This document shows, piece by piece, positions 38,463 to 49,433 of a stretch of DNA of 64,000 nt. The notes under the pieces are model-generated. The model did not search any database and was not told the DNA's origin. It worked only from the letters and a program-made list of their open reading frames with translations. Each line of letters opens with the position of its first letter. Positions within the stretch are counted from its first letter, which is position 1. The position numbers and the translations under genes were made by a program. This DNA comes from Breoghania sp. L-A4. Lineage in GTDB: Bacteria > Pseudomonadota > Alphaproteobacteria > Rhizobiales > Stappiaceae. Location of the stretch: contig NZ_CP031841.1 of the NCBI RefSeq assembly GCF_003432385.1, positions 3,077,579 through 3,141,578 on the forward strand, in the 5' to 3' direction.

Positions 38463-38511
38463 GATCGTTTCCTTTGCTGACTTCGCGCGGCGGATCTCGC
38501 CGTGCATATAC

Positions 38512-38545
38512 GGATATATAATATCCTTAAGGATATAAAATATCC
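38512..38545. promoter_or_regulatory. tandem palindromic operator of the AhpD-Rrf2 operon
   Basis: Two 15-base palindromes of the form GGATAT-N3-ATATCC lie 4 bases apart: GGATATATAATATCC at 38512-38526 and GGATATAAAATATCC at 38531-38545, centres 19 bases apart. They lie 50 to 83 bases before the ATG, in the only AT-rich stretch here, where the promoter should be. The arrangement fits side-by-side dimers of the Rrf2 protein encoded in the operon. This is an inference from position and symmetry. Confidence 0.7.
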
Positions 38546-38641
38546 GCATTAAAACGCGCGTGTCAATAAGGCTGGAGAAGCCATGCCTCCGGTCAATAAA
38601 ACAGCGTTATTTCAGGGATTTGAACCGTGAGCGCGACGAGA

Positions 38642-39703
38642 TCAGGTCACGTTGATCCGCCGGAAGCGATTGTACAGGACAAACGGCGCGCCGCTAATCA
38701 GCAGCTTCAGGTAGCGCTTCTTCTGATAGTTGCCGTTGAGCGACACCCGCGGCAGCGCGGTCATGTGATCGGCGTGGCCGGCGAACAGGTGACCTGGCCG
38801 TGTGGTCACCGCGCTCTTGAAGCCCAGCCGCGCCGCGATTCCGAAATCGCGCATGCCCGCAGCCTCCGGCCAGCCGTAGGGATAGGCGAAATGCTGCGGG
38901 CGGCTGCCCAGTTCCGCCTCCAACCTGTCGGCGTCCTCACTGATCTGCCGGGCCGCCTCACGGTGATCCAGCCGCCCGACTGCATGGTGGTTCAGGGTAT
39001 GGCTGCCGATTGTCGCGAGGGGTTCGGACGCCATGCGCCGCAATTCGGCCCAATCCATCGCCAGGGAACGGCACATCGCATCCAGATCGATGCCCGCCTC
39101 CCCCGCGAGCTGCCGGATAGCCCGGCGCTGGGAATGCTCGTCAAGGCCAAGACCCAGCCACTCGACCAGCCGCTTGTTCGCCGCCACCTTCTCGGACAGG
39201 CTGGCGGAGGGCAGCGTCTCGCGGTGGCCCTCGAAATCGATCTCCACCACATCCGTGCCGGCAACGATCCTTTCCGCGGCGATCCACCACAGTTCGCAGG
39301 TCCCGTCGGTAATGCCGCTGGACGCATAGATGGTGAAGGGCACGCCGTGCTTCTTCAGAACCGGAAGTGCATGCTCCATGTTGTCGCGGTAACCGTCGTC
39401 GAACGTCAGCACCGCGAACCGGCGTCCGAATTCACGGCTCTTCAGCCGCTCACAGGCCGTGTCAATGGAAACGAATTCAATTCCGGCAGCACGCGTCCGC
39501 TCGATCACCAGTTCGAGGAATTCGGGCGTGATCTCGAGAAAACTGTTGGGTTGGAACGCCTCGTCGTGCGCTGGCATGACCCGATGCAGCATGTAGACGA
39601 GCCCGACGCCACGTCCGAATGGCTCCAGCAACCGGTAGGCGCCGGTGAACGACAACGCGTCCAGCGCGGTACGAAATCCCAATGTTTTCCAGCAGACAGC
39701 CAA
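38642..39703 (-). CDS. polysaccharide deacetylase (NodB domain)
   Basis: A 353-residue carbohydrate esterase 4 type protein that would remove acetyl groups from an N-acetylated polysaccharide. The metal and catalytic motif AVLTFDDGYRDN is at about 97-108, the zinc His pair is in IGSHTLNHHAVGRL, and FAYPYGWPEAAG follows. It carries no signal peptide, so it may act on lipid-linked or cytoplasmic precursors. It is divergent from a GNAT-family gene at the left border of the exopolysaccharide cluster. Confidence 0.87.
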   Translation of the reverse strand: MAVCWKTLGFRTALDALSFTGAYRLLEPFGRGVGLVYMLHRVMPAHDEAFQPNSFLEITPEFLELVIERTRAAGIEFVSIDTACERLKSREFGRRFAVLTFDDGYRDNMEHALPVLKKHGVPFTIYASSGITDGTCELWWIAAERIVAGTDVVEIDFEGHRETLPSASLSEKVAANKRLVEWLGLGLDEHSQRRAIRQLAGEAGIDLDAMCRSLAMDWAELRRMASEPLATIGSHTLNHHAVGRLDHREAARQISEDADRLEAELGSRPQHFAYPYGWPEAAGMRDFGIAARLGFKSAVTTRPGHLFAGHADHMTALPRVSLNGNYQKKRYLKLLISGAPFVLYNRFRRINVT

Positions 39704-39862
39704 TATGGTCCCGACGCTCCCCGTTGCCGCCCTTGCGTGGCCGCGTTTGTGCGCGGCATCCAGGGTCGTCCCCTCGGTAAGATTCTCGATAGTGTAGGTA
39801 CGGTTTCTTTAGAACTTGTTGCTAGCGTGACAATCTCATTTCACCAAAGTGACCGGCACCTC

Positions 39863-41074
39863 ATGGCGAATGCCCTTTCCGATCCCCGTTACGCCCTCTC
39901 GGATGGCGCGAGCACCGTCCCGTCGAGCCTCCCCCGTACGGTCGCGGCACGCATCCGCGTCGTATCGGACTTTGACGTCATCGAAGCGGAATGGCGCGCA
40001 CTGGAAGCCGATTGTGTCATGTCGGTCTATCATTGTTTCGACTGGCTGAAGAACTGGCACGCCCACGTTGGCCGGCACGAATGCGCGGACCTGGCCCTGG
40101 TCGTCGGCGAAATCGACGGCGCCACCGCCTTCATCCTTCCGCTTGGCATCTGGCGCAGCGGACCGCTTCGGGTCGCAAGCTGGCTCGGCGGCAAACTCAA
40201 CAACTACAATTTCGGGCTCTGGCGAGCGGACGTCTATACGACCCTCGCCCCTGACACCCTGCGCAAGAGCCTGAAGGACGTCGCCGCGCAGGCGCGCATC
40301 GATTCCTTCGAACTGCACAACATTCCGGAAATCTGGTCCGGTCTGCGGTCGCCGTTCCTCGGCCTCGCCCACACACCGAGCCCGAGTGCCTCCTACGTGA
40401 TGGATCTCGAGAGCGATTTCGACACCCTGTATGGGAAGGCGCGCAGCTCCAAGAGCCGCCGCAGCCTGCGCAAGAAATATGACCGGCTGCAGGAAGCCGG
40501 GCACGTGGACATCGTTCATGCGATCACCCCCGAACAAGCGCGGATCGCTGCCGACGCCACGATCGAACTGCGCAACGAACGCGCGCTCGAAGCCGGCATT
40601 CCAAGCGTTTTCGCGAATTCGGGCGTCGCGGACCTGATCCGTGACACCGCGATAAGCGCTGCCGGCCAAGCAGAGCCCGTACTCGACACACATTATCTCG
40701 CGGTCGACGGCATCGTCCGCGCCACCTATGTCGGCGGCGTGAAGAACGGCCGCTACTCCTGTTCGCTAAACTCGTTCCGGGACGACGACCTCACTGCCAT
40801 GAGCCCCGGCGACCTGCTGTTGACGGAAGTCATCCGCAACTGCTGCGAGCGCGGCCTGACACAGCTCGATCTCGGCATCGGCGAGATGCGATACAAGACC
40901 GCCTGGTGCGAAGCCGATCCGCTGATCGACTGCTTCGTGCCCGTGACCCTCGCCGGCCGGTTCCACGCCACAGCCCGATCCTGGGTCCAGACCGCCAAAC
41001 GCCTCATCAAGGGCAATCCCGTGCTGTGGCAAATGGTGTTGCGCCTGCGCAAACTGCGCGCCAAGCGGGGATAG
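39863..41074 (+). CDS. GNAT acetyltransferase, CelD/BcsL-like
   Basis: A 403-residue protein with a C-terminal GNAT fold of the type found in polysaccharide clusters (cellulose-biosynthesis CelD-like). Motifs: EAEWRALEADCVMSVYHCFDW near the N-terminus, RSLRKKYDRLQEAGHVDIVH in the middle, and LTQLDLGIGEMRYKTAWCEA near the end. It probably acylates a sugar residue of the exopolysaccharide. The ATG at 39863 is the first clear start, although no strong ribosome site precedes it and the frame is open further upstream. A terminator hairpin follows 57 bases after the stop. Confidence 0.8.
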   Translation: MANALSDPRYALSDGASTVPSSLPRTVAARIRVVSDFDVIEAEWRALEADCVMSVYHCFDWLKNWHAHVGRHECADLALVVGEIDGATAFILPLGIWRSGPLRVASWLGGKLNNYNFGLWRADVYTTLAPDTLRKSLKDVAAQARIDSFELHNIPEIWSGLRSPFLGLAHTPSPSASYVMDLESDFDTLYGKARSSKSRRSLRKKYDRLQEAGHVDIVHAITPEQARIAADATIELRNERALEAGIPSVFANSGVADLIRDTAISAAGQAEPVLDTHYLAVDGIVRATYVGGVKNGRYSCSLNSFRDDDLTAMSPGDLLLTEVIRNCCERGLTQLDLGIGEMRYKTAWCEADPLIDCFVPVTLAGRFHATARSWVQTAKRLIKGNPVLWQMVLRLRKLRAKRG

Positions 41075-41130
41075 AACCGCTTCCACGGCCTGCGGTTCCG
41101 CACTCCCCTGGTTCGGAGACCATCAAACGA

Positions 41131-41168
41131 ACACCCGCTTTCGGATCAGAACCGAAAGCGGGTGTTTT
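41131..41168. terminator. bidirectional terminator between the GNAT and Wzc-like genes
   Basis: A 14-base perfect stem, ACACCCGCTTTCGG / CCGAAAGCGGGTGT, with a 7-base loop lies between converging genes. TTTTC follows on the plus strand, which suits termination of the GNAT gene. The minus-strand side has only a weak T-run. Confidence 0.8.
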
Positions 41169-41199
41169 CATTCGTGTGGATGAAGCGGAGCGGCCAGGT

Positions 41200-43283
41200 T
41201 CAGGCTGCCATGTCGCTCATGGCATGAGCGGCCGCATCGGCGGATTTCTCGCGCCCCAGAACCGAAACGCCCTTCAGGTCGTGCCGGGCGAGCATGCTCC
41301 GCGCACGGTCGATCGACGGACCATCGCTGCTGCCGCCGCTGGCGATGACGACATGATCCGCGTGTTCGAGAAAACGTTCGGAAACGGCGGACCCATCAAG
41401 CTTGCCCAAATCCACCACCACATGATCATAGGTGTGGTTGAGCGCTTCCATGATCGTGTCGAAGGCGGACTGCGACACCAGATCCTCGGAAAGCCCGATG
41501 CGGCCAGCCTCGATTACATGGGCACGGGACGCCGGGTCGCGCTGGATCACCTGCGAGAACGACGCCTCACCGCTGAGCAACTCACTCAAGCCCTTGATTT
41601 CCGGATCGTCGCCGACGATCGAATGATGCGCCAGCGTATCGATGAGAATCGGGCAGATGTCGCCGTGGACGGCCGTGCGCAACAAGGCCAGCGCCACGTC
41701 CTGGGCAACCGTATCATCGTCCATGGTGACAACCGCGATGCAGCGCGCCGGCACGTCGGAGGCCAGCAGGTCCCGCCACAGGGCCGCCGGGGACATCATG
41801 AGGGTGGAGACCGGCAGCACAGGGACCTCGGGCTGCGCCATCGGCGCGGATGCGCGAACCCTGCCGACGCTCGCAGCCGTCACGCTCGAGGTCCGCGACA
41901 AGGCATCCCCGGAGATGAACGCGCGCAACAGCACGAAGCCCAGCGACAGGATGAAGGTGACGATGGCCACGATGACCGTGATCGCCATGACCTTGGGGTA
42001 TAGGGATCAAGCGGCATGCTGGCGCGTGAGATCACCCGGGCATCGGGCAGATTGCCCGCACTGCCGCGCACGCCCTGATCGCGATACCGCGTCAGAAGCG
42101 ATTCAAGCTGCGCCGTCTTGATCTTGGAATCGCGCTCCAGATCGCGCAGCGCGATGCGCTTCTCGTTGCTCTGGGTGACCGCGGCCTTCAGTTCGTTCAG
42201 GCTGGCGAGCAGTGATTCCACACGCGCCTGGGAAATCCGGGCGTCGCTTTCCATGCCGGAGAGGATCTTGCCCGCCTCGCCGCGAATCTGACTGTCGAGA
42301 TTGGCAAGCTGGCGCCGCAGCGCCCGGAACTGCGGATGGTTCGGCAGAAGCGAGGTCGACAGCTCCGCGATGCGCGCCTGAAGCGCCACCTGGCTCTCGC
42401 GCAAACGCTGGATCAGCGGCGAATTGAGAACATCGGAGACGGATTCCAGCGAGCCGCCGGAATCCAGCAGCTTGCGCAGCAGCGTCGCCTTCGCCTGAAT
42501 TTCGGAGCGCGCGGCCCGCGCGACCGCAAGCTGCGTGTTCAATTCCACCAATTGCTGCTGCACCAGCGTCACATTGTTGGCGCCCAGCAGCAGATCGGCG
42601 CCGCCGCGGTACTCCTCGACCTTACGTTCCGCCGCTTCCACATCGGCGCGCACCCGGGCGATTTCCGGCTCGAGCTGATCCGCGGCATCCGCCGTCACAT
42701 CGCGCTTGGCCGACGCCTGCTGCTCCAGATACTCCTCGACAACGGTGTTGGCCGCGAGAGCCGCCAGTTCGCGGTCAACGGAGGAAAACTCGACGGTAAT
42801 CACCCGGGTCTTTTCAACCTGATAGACCTTCAGTCGCTTGAAGTAGGTGTCCAGCACCTTCTCTTCCACTGAGGCGCGCGACGGGTCGGAGGCAAAGCCC
42901 AACATGACCGGGACTCGCGACAACAGCGATCCACCACCCGCGGCACTGTTGAACTCCTTGCGTTCCGCAAGCTTCAGCTTCACCGCCACCCGGCGGCCGA
43001 GATCATAAGAGCGCAACAGTTGCACCTGGCTGGCGACACCCTCCTGGTCCAGCAATGCGCGCTCTGACTCCACGGCGCGTTCGGCGCCCGGATAGAGCGA
43101 ATGCCGGCTCTCGATGAGGAGCTTCGCCTCTCCCTTGTATTTGGGCGAAACGAATTGCAATCCCGCGAACGTCAGCACGGCGGCGCCGATCACCAAAATC
43201 GCAATCCGGAATTTGGCGCGCCAGAGCGCCCGCCCCAGTGCAACAAGGTCCAGCGCCACATCGTCGTCCATCGTGCTGTTCAT
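41200..43283 (-). pseudogene. Wzc/GumC-like polysaccharide co-polymerase with degenerate kinase domain, frameshifted
   Basis: A repaired protein of about 694 residues controls export and chain length of exopolysaccharide. The N-terminal Wzz domain has a first membrane helix (FRIAILVIGAAVLTFAGLQF) and a long coiled-coil periplasmic part with RALRRQLANLDSQIR. A second helix, MAITVIVAIVTFILSLGFVL, follows. The halves are in different frames joined by one extra base in the G4 run at 41995-41998, restoring PLDPYTPKVMAIT. The cytoplasmic part keeps the BY-kinase fold (HVVVDLGKLDG like Walker B), but the Walker A place reads AVVTMDDDTVAQDVA with no GKS/T, and there is no C-terminal Tyr cluster. It is divergent from the Wza-like gene. 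Confidence 0.82.
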
Positions 43284-43503
43284 GACCATACCCATCCAAT
43301 ACGCCGTACGAAACTCGCATTGTATGTAATTCATTAAGGTAAGCAGACCGTTAATAGCCGCGCAAACCGCGATCAAGACATTAACAACATGTAAATACTT
43401 ATTTCTGCGAAGTTTAAAATTAAGGCAATGTCCTTGGCAAATTTACACCGTCTTAACCCTGTTTGGAGATTATCGCCGCAACGAAGAGTTTGGAGTAAAC
43501 CCG

Positions 43504-44061
43504 ATGCGCACGACAATCGTCGCCTCGATACTGCTGTCCCTGCTGATGGCTGGCTGCAGTGGATACCGCCGTCCGCCGACCGCATTTCACGAAGTGCTCA
43601 CCCAGCCGTACCACCTGGATTCCGGCGACCGGCTGCGCATCGTCGTCTATGGCCAGGACAACATCACCAACTCCTACACGGTCGACCAGGCCGGCTTCAT
43701 TTCCGTTCCGTTGATTGGCGAAGTCGCGGCCCGCGGCAGCACCACAAAGCAGTTGCAGACAACCCTGGAAACGCAGCTTTCCCAAGGCTTTTTGCGGGAT
43801 CCCGACGTATCTGTGGAAGTCGAGCAGTACCGTCCGTTCTTTGTCATGGGCGAGGTTCGCAACGCCGGTCAGTACCCCTACGTGGCCGGCATGACGGCGC
43901 AGACGGCGATCGCCATCGCGGGCGGATTCAACGCCCGCGCCAAGCAGGGCAATGTCGACATCACCCGGCAGATCAACGGCGAGATCCTCAACGCCCGCGT
44001 GCCATTGAGCGACCCGCTGCGCCCCGGCGACACCATCTACGTGCGCGAACGGCTCTTTTAG
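43504..44061 (+). CDS. Wza-like polysaccharide export lipoprotein
   Basis: A 185-residue outer-membrane export protein. The signal peptide MRTTIVASILLSLLMAGC ends in a lipobox, so the Cys at 18 would be lipidated. The Poly_export domain covers about 37-110 (YHLDSGDRLRIVVYGQDN, VDQAGFISVPLIGEV), followed by one SLBB domain (FVMGEVRNAGQYPYVAGM, IAIAGGFNARAKQG). It is half the length of E. coli Wza, as is usual for short rhizobial forms. It faces the Wzc-like gene across a 220-base AT-richer divergent promoter region (43284-43503). Confidence 0.92.
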   Translation: MRTTIVASILLSLLMAGCSGYRRPPTAFHEVLTQPYHLDSGDRLRIVVYGQDNITNSYTVDQAGFISVPLIGEVAARGSTTKQLQTTLETQLSQGFLRDPDVSVEVEQYRPFFVMGEVRNAGQYPYVAGMTAQTAIAIAGGFNARAKQGNVDITRQINGEILNARVPLSDPLRPGDTIYVRERLF

Positions 44062-44237
44062 AATGGCACGCGGCGCGCCCGCCCCACACAATCGTGAACA
44101 TGGGCGCGCTCCGCACAAGCCGCCGTATTAACTGAGGACTCATCTCTTTCCCGTAGGTTTTCCGCACAAGGGAAACACGTCAGACAGCGCAAAGACCGGC
44201 AAGGCGGCGCTGTCAAGCAAGCGGGAGCCGACCCCCA

Positions 44238-45485
44238 ATGAACACGACGCCATACAGGATCGTGCACTGCATTCGTGCGCCTGTCGGAGGCGCCTTTCGC
44301 CACGTCTGTGACCTGGTGCGCGCACAGAACGCCGCCGGACACAGCGTCGGCTTGATCTGCGCGAGCGACACCGACGACGCTTTTGCCGAGGAAAAGCTCG
44401 CCCGCCTGGAAAGCGACCTCAAGCTCGGCCTGATCCGCATGCCGATGCGCCGCAGCCTGTCACTCGGCGATCTTTCCGCCATCTGGCGGGTGCTGCGCCA
44501 GTTGCATGGCCTGGCGCCGGACATCCTGCATGGGCATGGCGCCAAGGGCGGCGCCTACGCGCGGCTGATCGGCACCGCCATGCGGGCGCGCGGCGCGTCG
44601 GTGAAACGCTTCTACAGCCCGCACGGCGGCAGCTTGCATTTCGCCAAGGACAGCGCCGCAGGCAAGGTATTCTTCACGCTGGAACGCACCATGGAGCGGA
44701 TGACCGACGGACTGATTTTCGTGTCCCGCTACGAGGAAACGCAGTACCGCGAGAAAATCCACGCGCCAAAGGTGCCCAACCGCGTGATCCACAACGGCCT
44801 GCGTCCCGACGAGTTTCAGCCCGTCATCCCGGCCGCGGATGCCGCCGATTTCCTGTTCATCGGCGAAATGCGCCATTTGAAGGGACCTGATGTGTTCCTG
44901 CGGGCGCTGGCGATGATTCATGAGCAGACCGGCCGTTGTCCGACCGCCCATCTGGTCGGCCCCGGCGCGCAGGTGGGCGAGTACAAGGAACAGGCGGACC
45001 AGCTCGGGCTCGGCGAGCATGTGTCCTTCCATCCGCCAATGCCCGCCCGTCAGGCCTTTGCCATGGCCCGCTGCGTGGCGATCCCGTCGCGCGCGGAATC
45101 CATGCCCTACATCGTCCTGGAAACGGTGGCCGCCGCCATGCCGCTGATCACCACACGCGTGGGAGGCATTCCGGAGATTTTCGAAGGCCGCGAAGGAGAC
45201 CTCGTGGAGCCGGACGACGATTTCGCGCTCGCCGCCGCCATGCGCGAGAAAATGCAGGCGCCGGAGCACGCGCGCGCGATCGCGGTGCTGCATCAGAACA
45301 TCCTCAGCGCCGGCTTCTCGCTCGACCACATGGCACGCGCCGTTTTCGCCTTCTACGGTGGCGCCTCACGTCCCGCTGCCGAAGATCGGCCGCAGCAAGT
45401 CGAGGATATCTCCCACATCCACCCGCTTCACGAACTGAGCGAGGCGCATACGGGAAACCGCACCAATCGCCGGATCAATGGGTAA
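44238..45485 (+). CDS. glycosyltransferase family 4
   Basis: A 415-residue GT-B glycosyltransferase that adds a sugar from a nucleotide donor to the growing repeat unit on the inner face of the membrane. The N-domain shows a Gly-rich acceptor loop (RAPVGGAFRHVCDLVRAQ) and DILHGHGAKGGAYARL. The C-domain shows DFLFIGEMRHLKGPDVFLRA and the donor-binding EX7E region around PSRAESMPYIVLETVAAAMP. A GGAG about 11 bases before the ATG supports the start. It ends 3 bases before the next gene, so the two are co-transcribed. Confidence 0.9.
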   Translation: MNTTPYRIVHCIRAPVGGAFRHVCDLVRAQNAAGHSVGLICASDTDDAFAEEKLARLESDLKLGLIRMPMRRSLSLGDLSAIWRVLRQLHGLAPDILHGHGAKGGAYARLIGTAMRARGASVKRFYSPHGGSLHFAKDSAAGKVFFTLERTMERMTDGLIFVSRYEETQYREKIHAPKVPNRVIHNGLRPDEFQPVIPAADAADFLFIGEMRHLKGPDVFLRALAMIHEQTGRCPTAHLVGPGAQVGEYKEQADQLGLGEHVSFHPPMPARQAFAMARCVAIPSRAESMPYIVLETVAAAMPLITTRVGGIPEIFEGREGDLVEPDDDFALAAAMREKMQAPEHARAIAVLHQNILSAGFSLDHMARAVFAFYGGASRPAAEDRPQQVEDISHIHPLHELSEAHTGNRTNRRING

Positions 45486-45488
45486 CCC

Positions 45489-47095
45489 ATGGTCCTGAAA
45501 GCCAATCGCGACAGTGACACCAAGACGGAAACCGACGGTTCCATCATGACCAACCTGGATGCTGAGTTTCAGTCCCGCTTTCGCGATGCGCTGCACGCCG
45601 GAGTCGGCGACATGGCGCAGGACGGCGCCATGTCGCACGGCGGCACCAAGCTTGGCGAACGCGCGCTCGAGATCGCCGCGCGCCTGTCGAGCCGTCCCAT
45701 GTCGCGCGCGGTCCTTTCGGGCTTCGTGCGCCTTGCCGATGCCGCGGCCATCATCGTCATCGGGCTGGCGACCTTCTACATCTATGTCTTTCCCAGCGAG
45801 GCCTTCGACCTGCACTACGCGGCGGCGCTCGTGCTGGCCCCGATCCTGGCAGTTGCCCTGATTCAGGCTTCCGACGGCTACCAGGTCGCGGCCTTCCGCA
45901 CCTATGTCTCCCAGCTCGGGCGCATCTTTACCGCCTGGACGATCGTCTTCGGGTTCTTCGCCCTGGCGATTTTCTTCGCCAAGATCGGAGATCAGTTCTC
46001 CCGCGTCTGGTTCGCAAGCTGGTACGCGGGCGGGCTGGCGTTCTTCACCCTGTTCCGCGTCATCCTTGCGCGTTTTGTCCAGCGCTGGACGGCGGAAGGC
46101 CGGCTGGAGCGGCGCGCGGTCATCGTCGGCGGCGGCATGGCGGCGGCCGAGCTGATCATCGAACTGGAAGCCCAGCGCGACAACGACATCCGCATCTGCG
46201 GCATCTTTGATGACCGCGACGACGAGCGTTCGCCGCCCGTGGTCGCGGGGTACCCCAAGCTCGGCACCATCAACGAACTCGTCGAATTCGCCCGCCTGAC
46301 CAAGCTCGAACTGCTGATCGTCTCGATTCCGCTCAGGGCGGAAAAGCGCCTGCTGCAGCTGCTGAAAAAACTCTGGGTGCTGCCGCTCGACATCCGCCTG
46401 TCCGCGCATGCGGACAAGATGCGCTTCCGGCCGCGGTCGTATTCCTACATCGGTTCGGTGCCGTTGCTCGACATGTTCAAGCGCCCGATCGCCGACTGGG
46501 ATTCCATCGCCAAGCGGGTGTTCGATCTGTTCTTCGCCACGCTGGCGCTTGTGGTCCTGTCACCGCTGATGATCGGCACGGCAATCGCCATCCGCGCCAC
46601 CAGCCCGGGCCCTGCCTTGTTCCGCCAGAAGCGCTACGGCTTCAACAATGAAGTCATCGACGTGCTGAAATTCCGCTCGATGTACAACGAGATGTCCGAC
46701 GCGGATGCCCGGGTGGCCGTCACCCGCGGCGATCCGCGCGTCACGCCGATCGGTCGCTTCATCCGCAAGTCGTCGATCGACGAACTGCCGCAGCTGTTCA
46801 ACGTGCTGCGCGGCGAACTGTCGTTGGTCGGCCCGCGTCCGCACGCGCTGGGCGCCAACACCGACAACAAGCTGTGGGACCAGGTGATTGACGGCTATTT
46901 CGCCCGTCATAAGGTCAAACCGGGCGTGACCGGCTGGGCGCAGATCAACGGCTGGCGCGGCGAATGCGACACGCCGGACAAGATCCGCAACCGCATCGAA
47001 AACGACCTCTACTACATCGAGAACTGGTCGTTGCCGCTCGACCTCTACATCCTGTTTCTCACCCCCTTCCGCCTGCTCAACACGGAGCATGCGTA

Positions 47096-47099
<4 letters not shown>
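45489..47099 (+). CDS. undecaprenyl-phosphate sugar phosphotransferase (WcaJ/ExoY family)
   Basis: A 536-residue membrane enzyme that starts exopolysaccharide synthesis by moving a sugar-1-phosphate (often glucose) to undecaprenyl phosphate. Four hydrophobic helices lie at about 80-190, then a CoA-binding-like Rossmann part (RRAVIVGGGMAAAELIIEL). The C-terminal Bac_transf domain carries KRVFDLFFATLALVVLSP, GPALFRQKRYGFN, VLKFRSMYNEM, RFIRKSSIDELPQLFNVL and GELSLVGPRPHA. An internal ATG at 45546 is an alternative start. The last bases overlap the start of the polymerase gene. Confidence 0.93.
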
Positions 47100-48469
<1,370 letters not shown>

Positions 48470-49433
48470 TTTTTCTCTTTAAGATCAATGGTCGGCATTC
48501 GTGCAGTAAAGTGCACCTTGGTTCCAAGGTACCAAACAAGCCATATTGGCGACTGACTTTTGATCAGCTGGCAACTGAGCAATATCAACAGCTTGGCTGC
48601 AATTTTCCCCGAAACAAGCATCAAAAATTTCAAAAAGTTAGAAAGCCAACTGCAACCTTTCACACCCCGATTTGTGGGGGCTTGCCGCTTTGTCCAGAAC
48701 GAGCTTTGCCGCATCAAATTTCGCAGAAAACAGCCGATTTTAATTCGGAACAGCGCGGGAACATGCCGGTTTGTTCCGAGGTGTCCGGGCGGCATCCGGG
48801 CGGACGTCCGGTCTTGTTCGCCGGCCGCGAGCACAGCAAATTCCCGCAGGTGACGGCATTGACGTTGCCCCCAAGTTTTATCCAGTTGTGAGTTCGGTTC
48901 CGGCGTTCTGTCTGCTCTGTTGGGTGGTGGAACCGCATGATTGCAGACGCGCCTGTGGCGTTTTCACGAACCCGCGTATTTGTCGCGCAGAACCAGATCG
49001 GCGGCTTGATTGCCATCCATTCATCAGAATACTGCAGCGGGACACGGCAATACCTTGTAAGAACTTCCGCTATTTGCGTTCATGCGTCCAACACGCGGAG
49101 ACGGACTTCGAGGGGCACTTTTCCGCTGGATTTCAGTAGACGTGTATCGGCGCTTGGCTCGAACGCAACGCTCTGAAAATCTCGAGAAAGTTTAGCAATT
49201 TTTTAACGCCACTAATCGGTCCGCATGTCGGATTGGGGTGATATGCGTCGGGGCCATGGACGCGGCTTTCTGTCTCCGCCGCCGCGACGATCGTTGCCAT
49301 CTCGGCATTCGGTGAACGCCGCAGGCACGCCCCGGAACGCTGCCCGGCCGCTGCGGCAATCGGCGCGGCGGGTCAAAATCCGCTCCGCGGCAAGGGCTGG
49401 CTCTCGACCCGCGCCGGGATCGCGAAGACGGGG
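48470..49433. other. 964-base region without a recognisable gene
   Basis: Between tRNA-Pro and the LodB-like gene. Base composition drops from the surrounding high GC to a mixed, partly AT-rich sequence (for example around 48570-48640 and 49180-49205). Frames of 100 to 156 codons are open on both strands but show no family resemblance. It may be decayed island DNA. I see no integrase, no second copy of the tRNA 3' end, and no terminal repeat of an IS. Confidence 0.5.

Noticed and set aside
38627-39862. In-frame extension of the GNAT gene by 412 codons upstream
   Set aside because: It lies wholly opposite the polysaccharide deacetylase gene and has shadow composition; the GNAT family begins near 39863.
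16826-41998. Phase variation through G/C runs
   Set aside because: The runs are only 3 to 5 bases long, too short for efficient slippage, and they affect housekeeping genes such as recJ; sequencing error is simpler.
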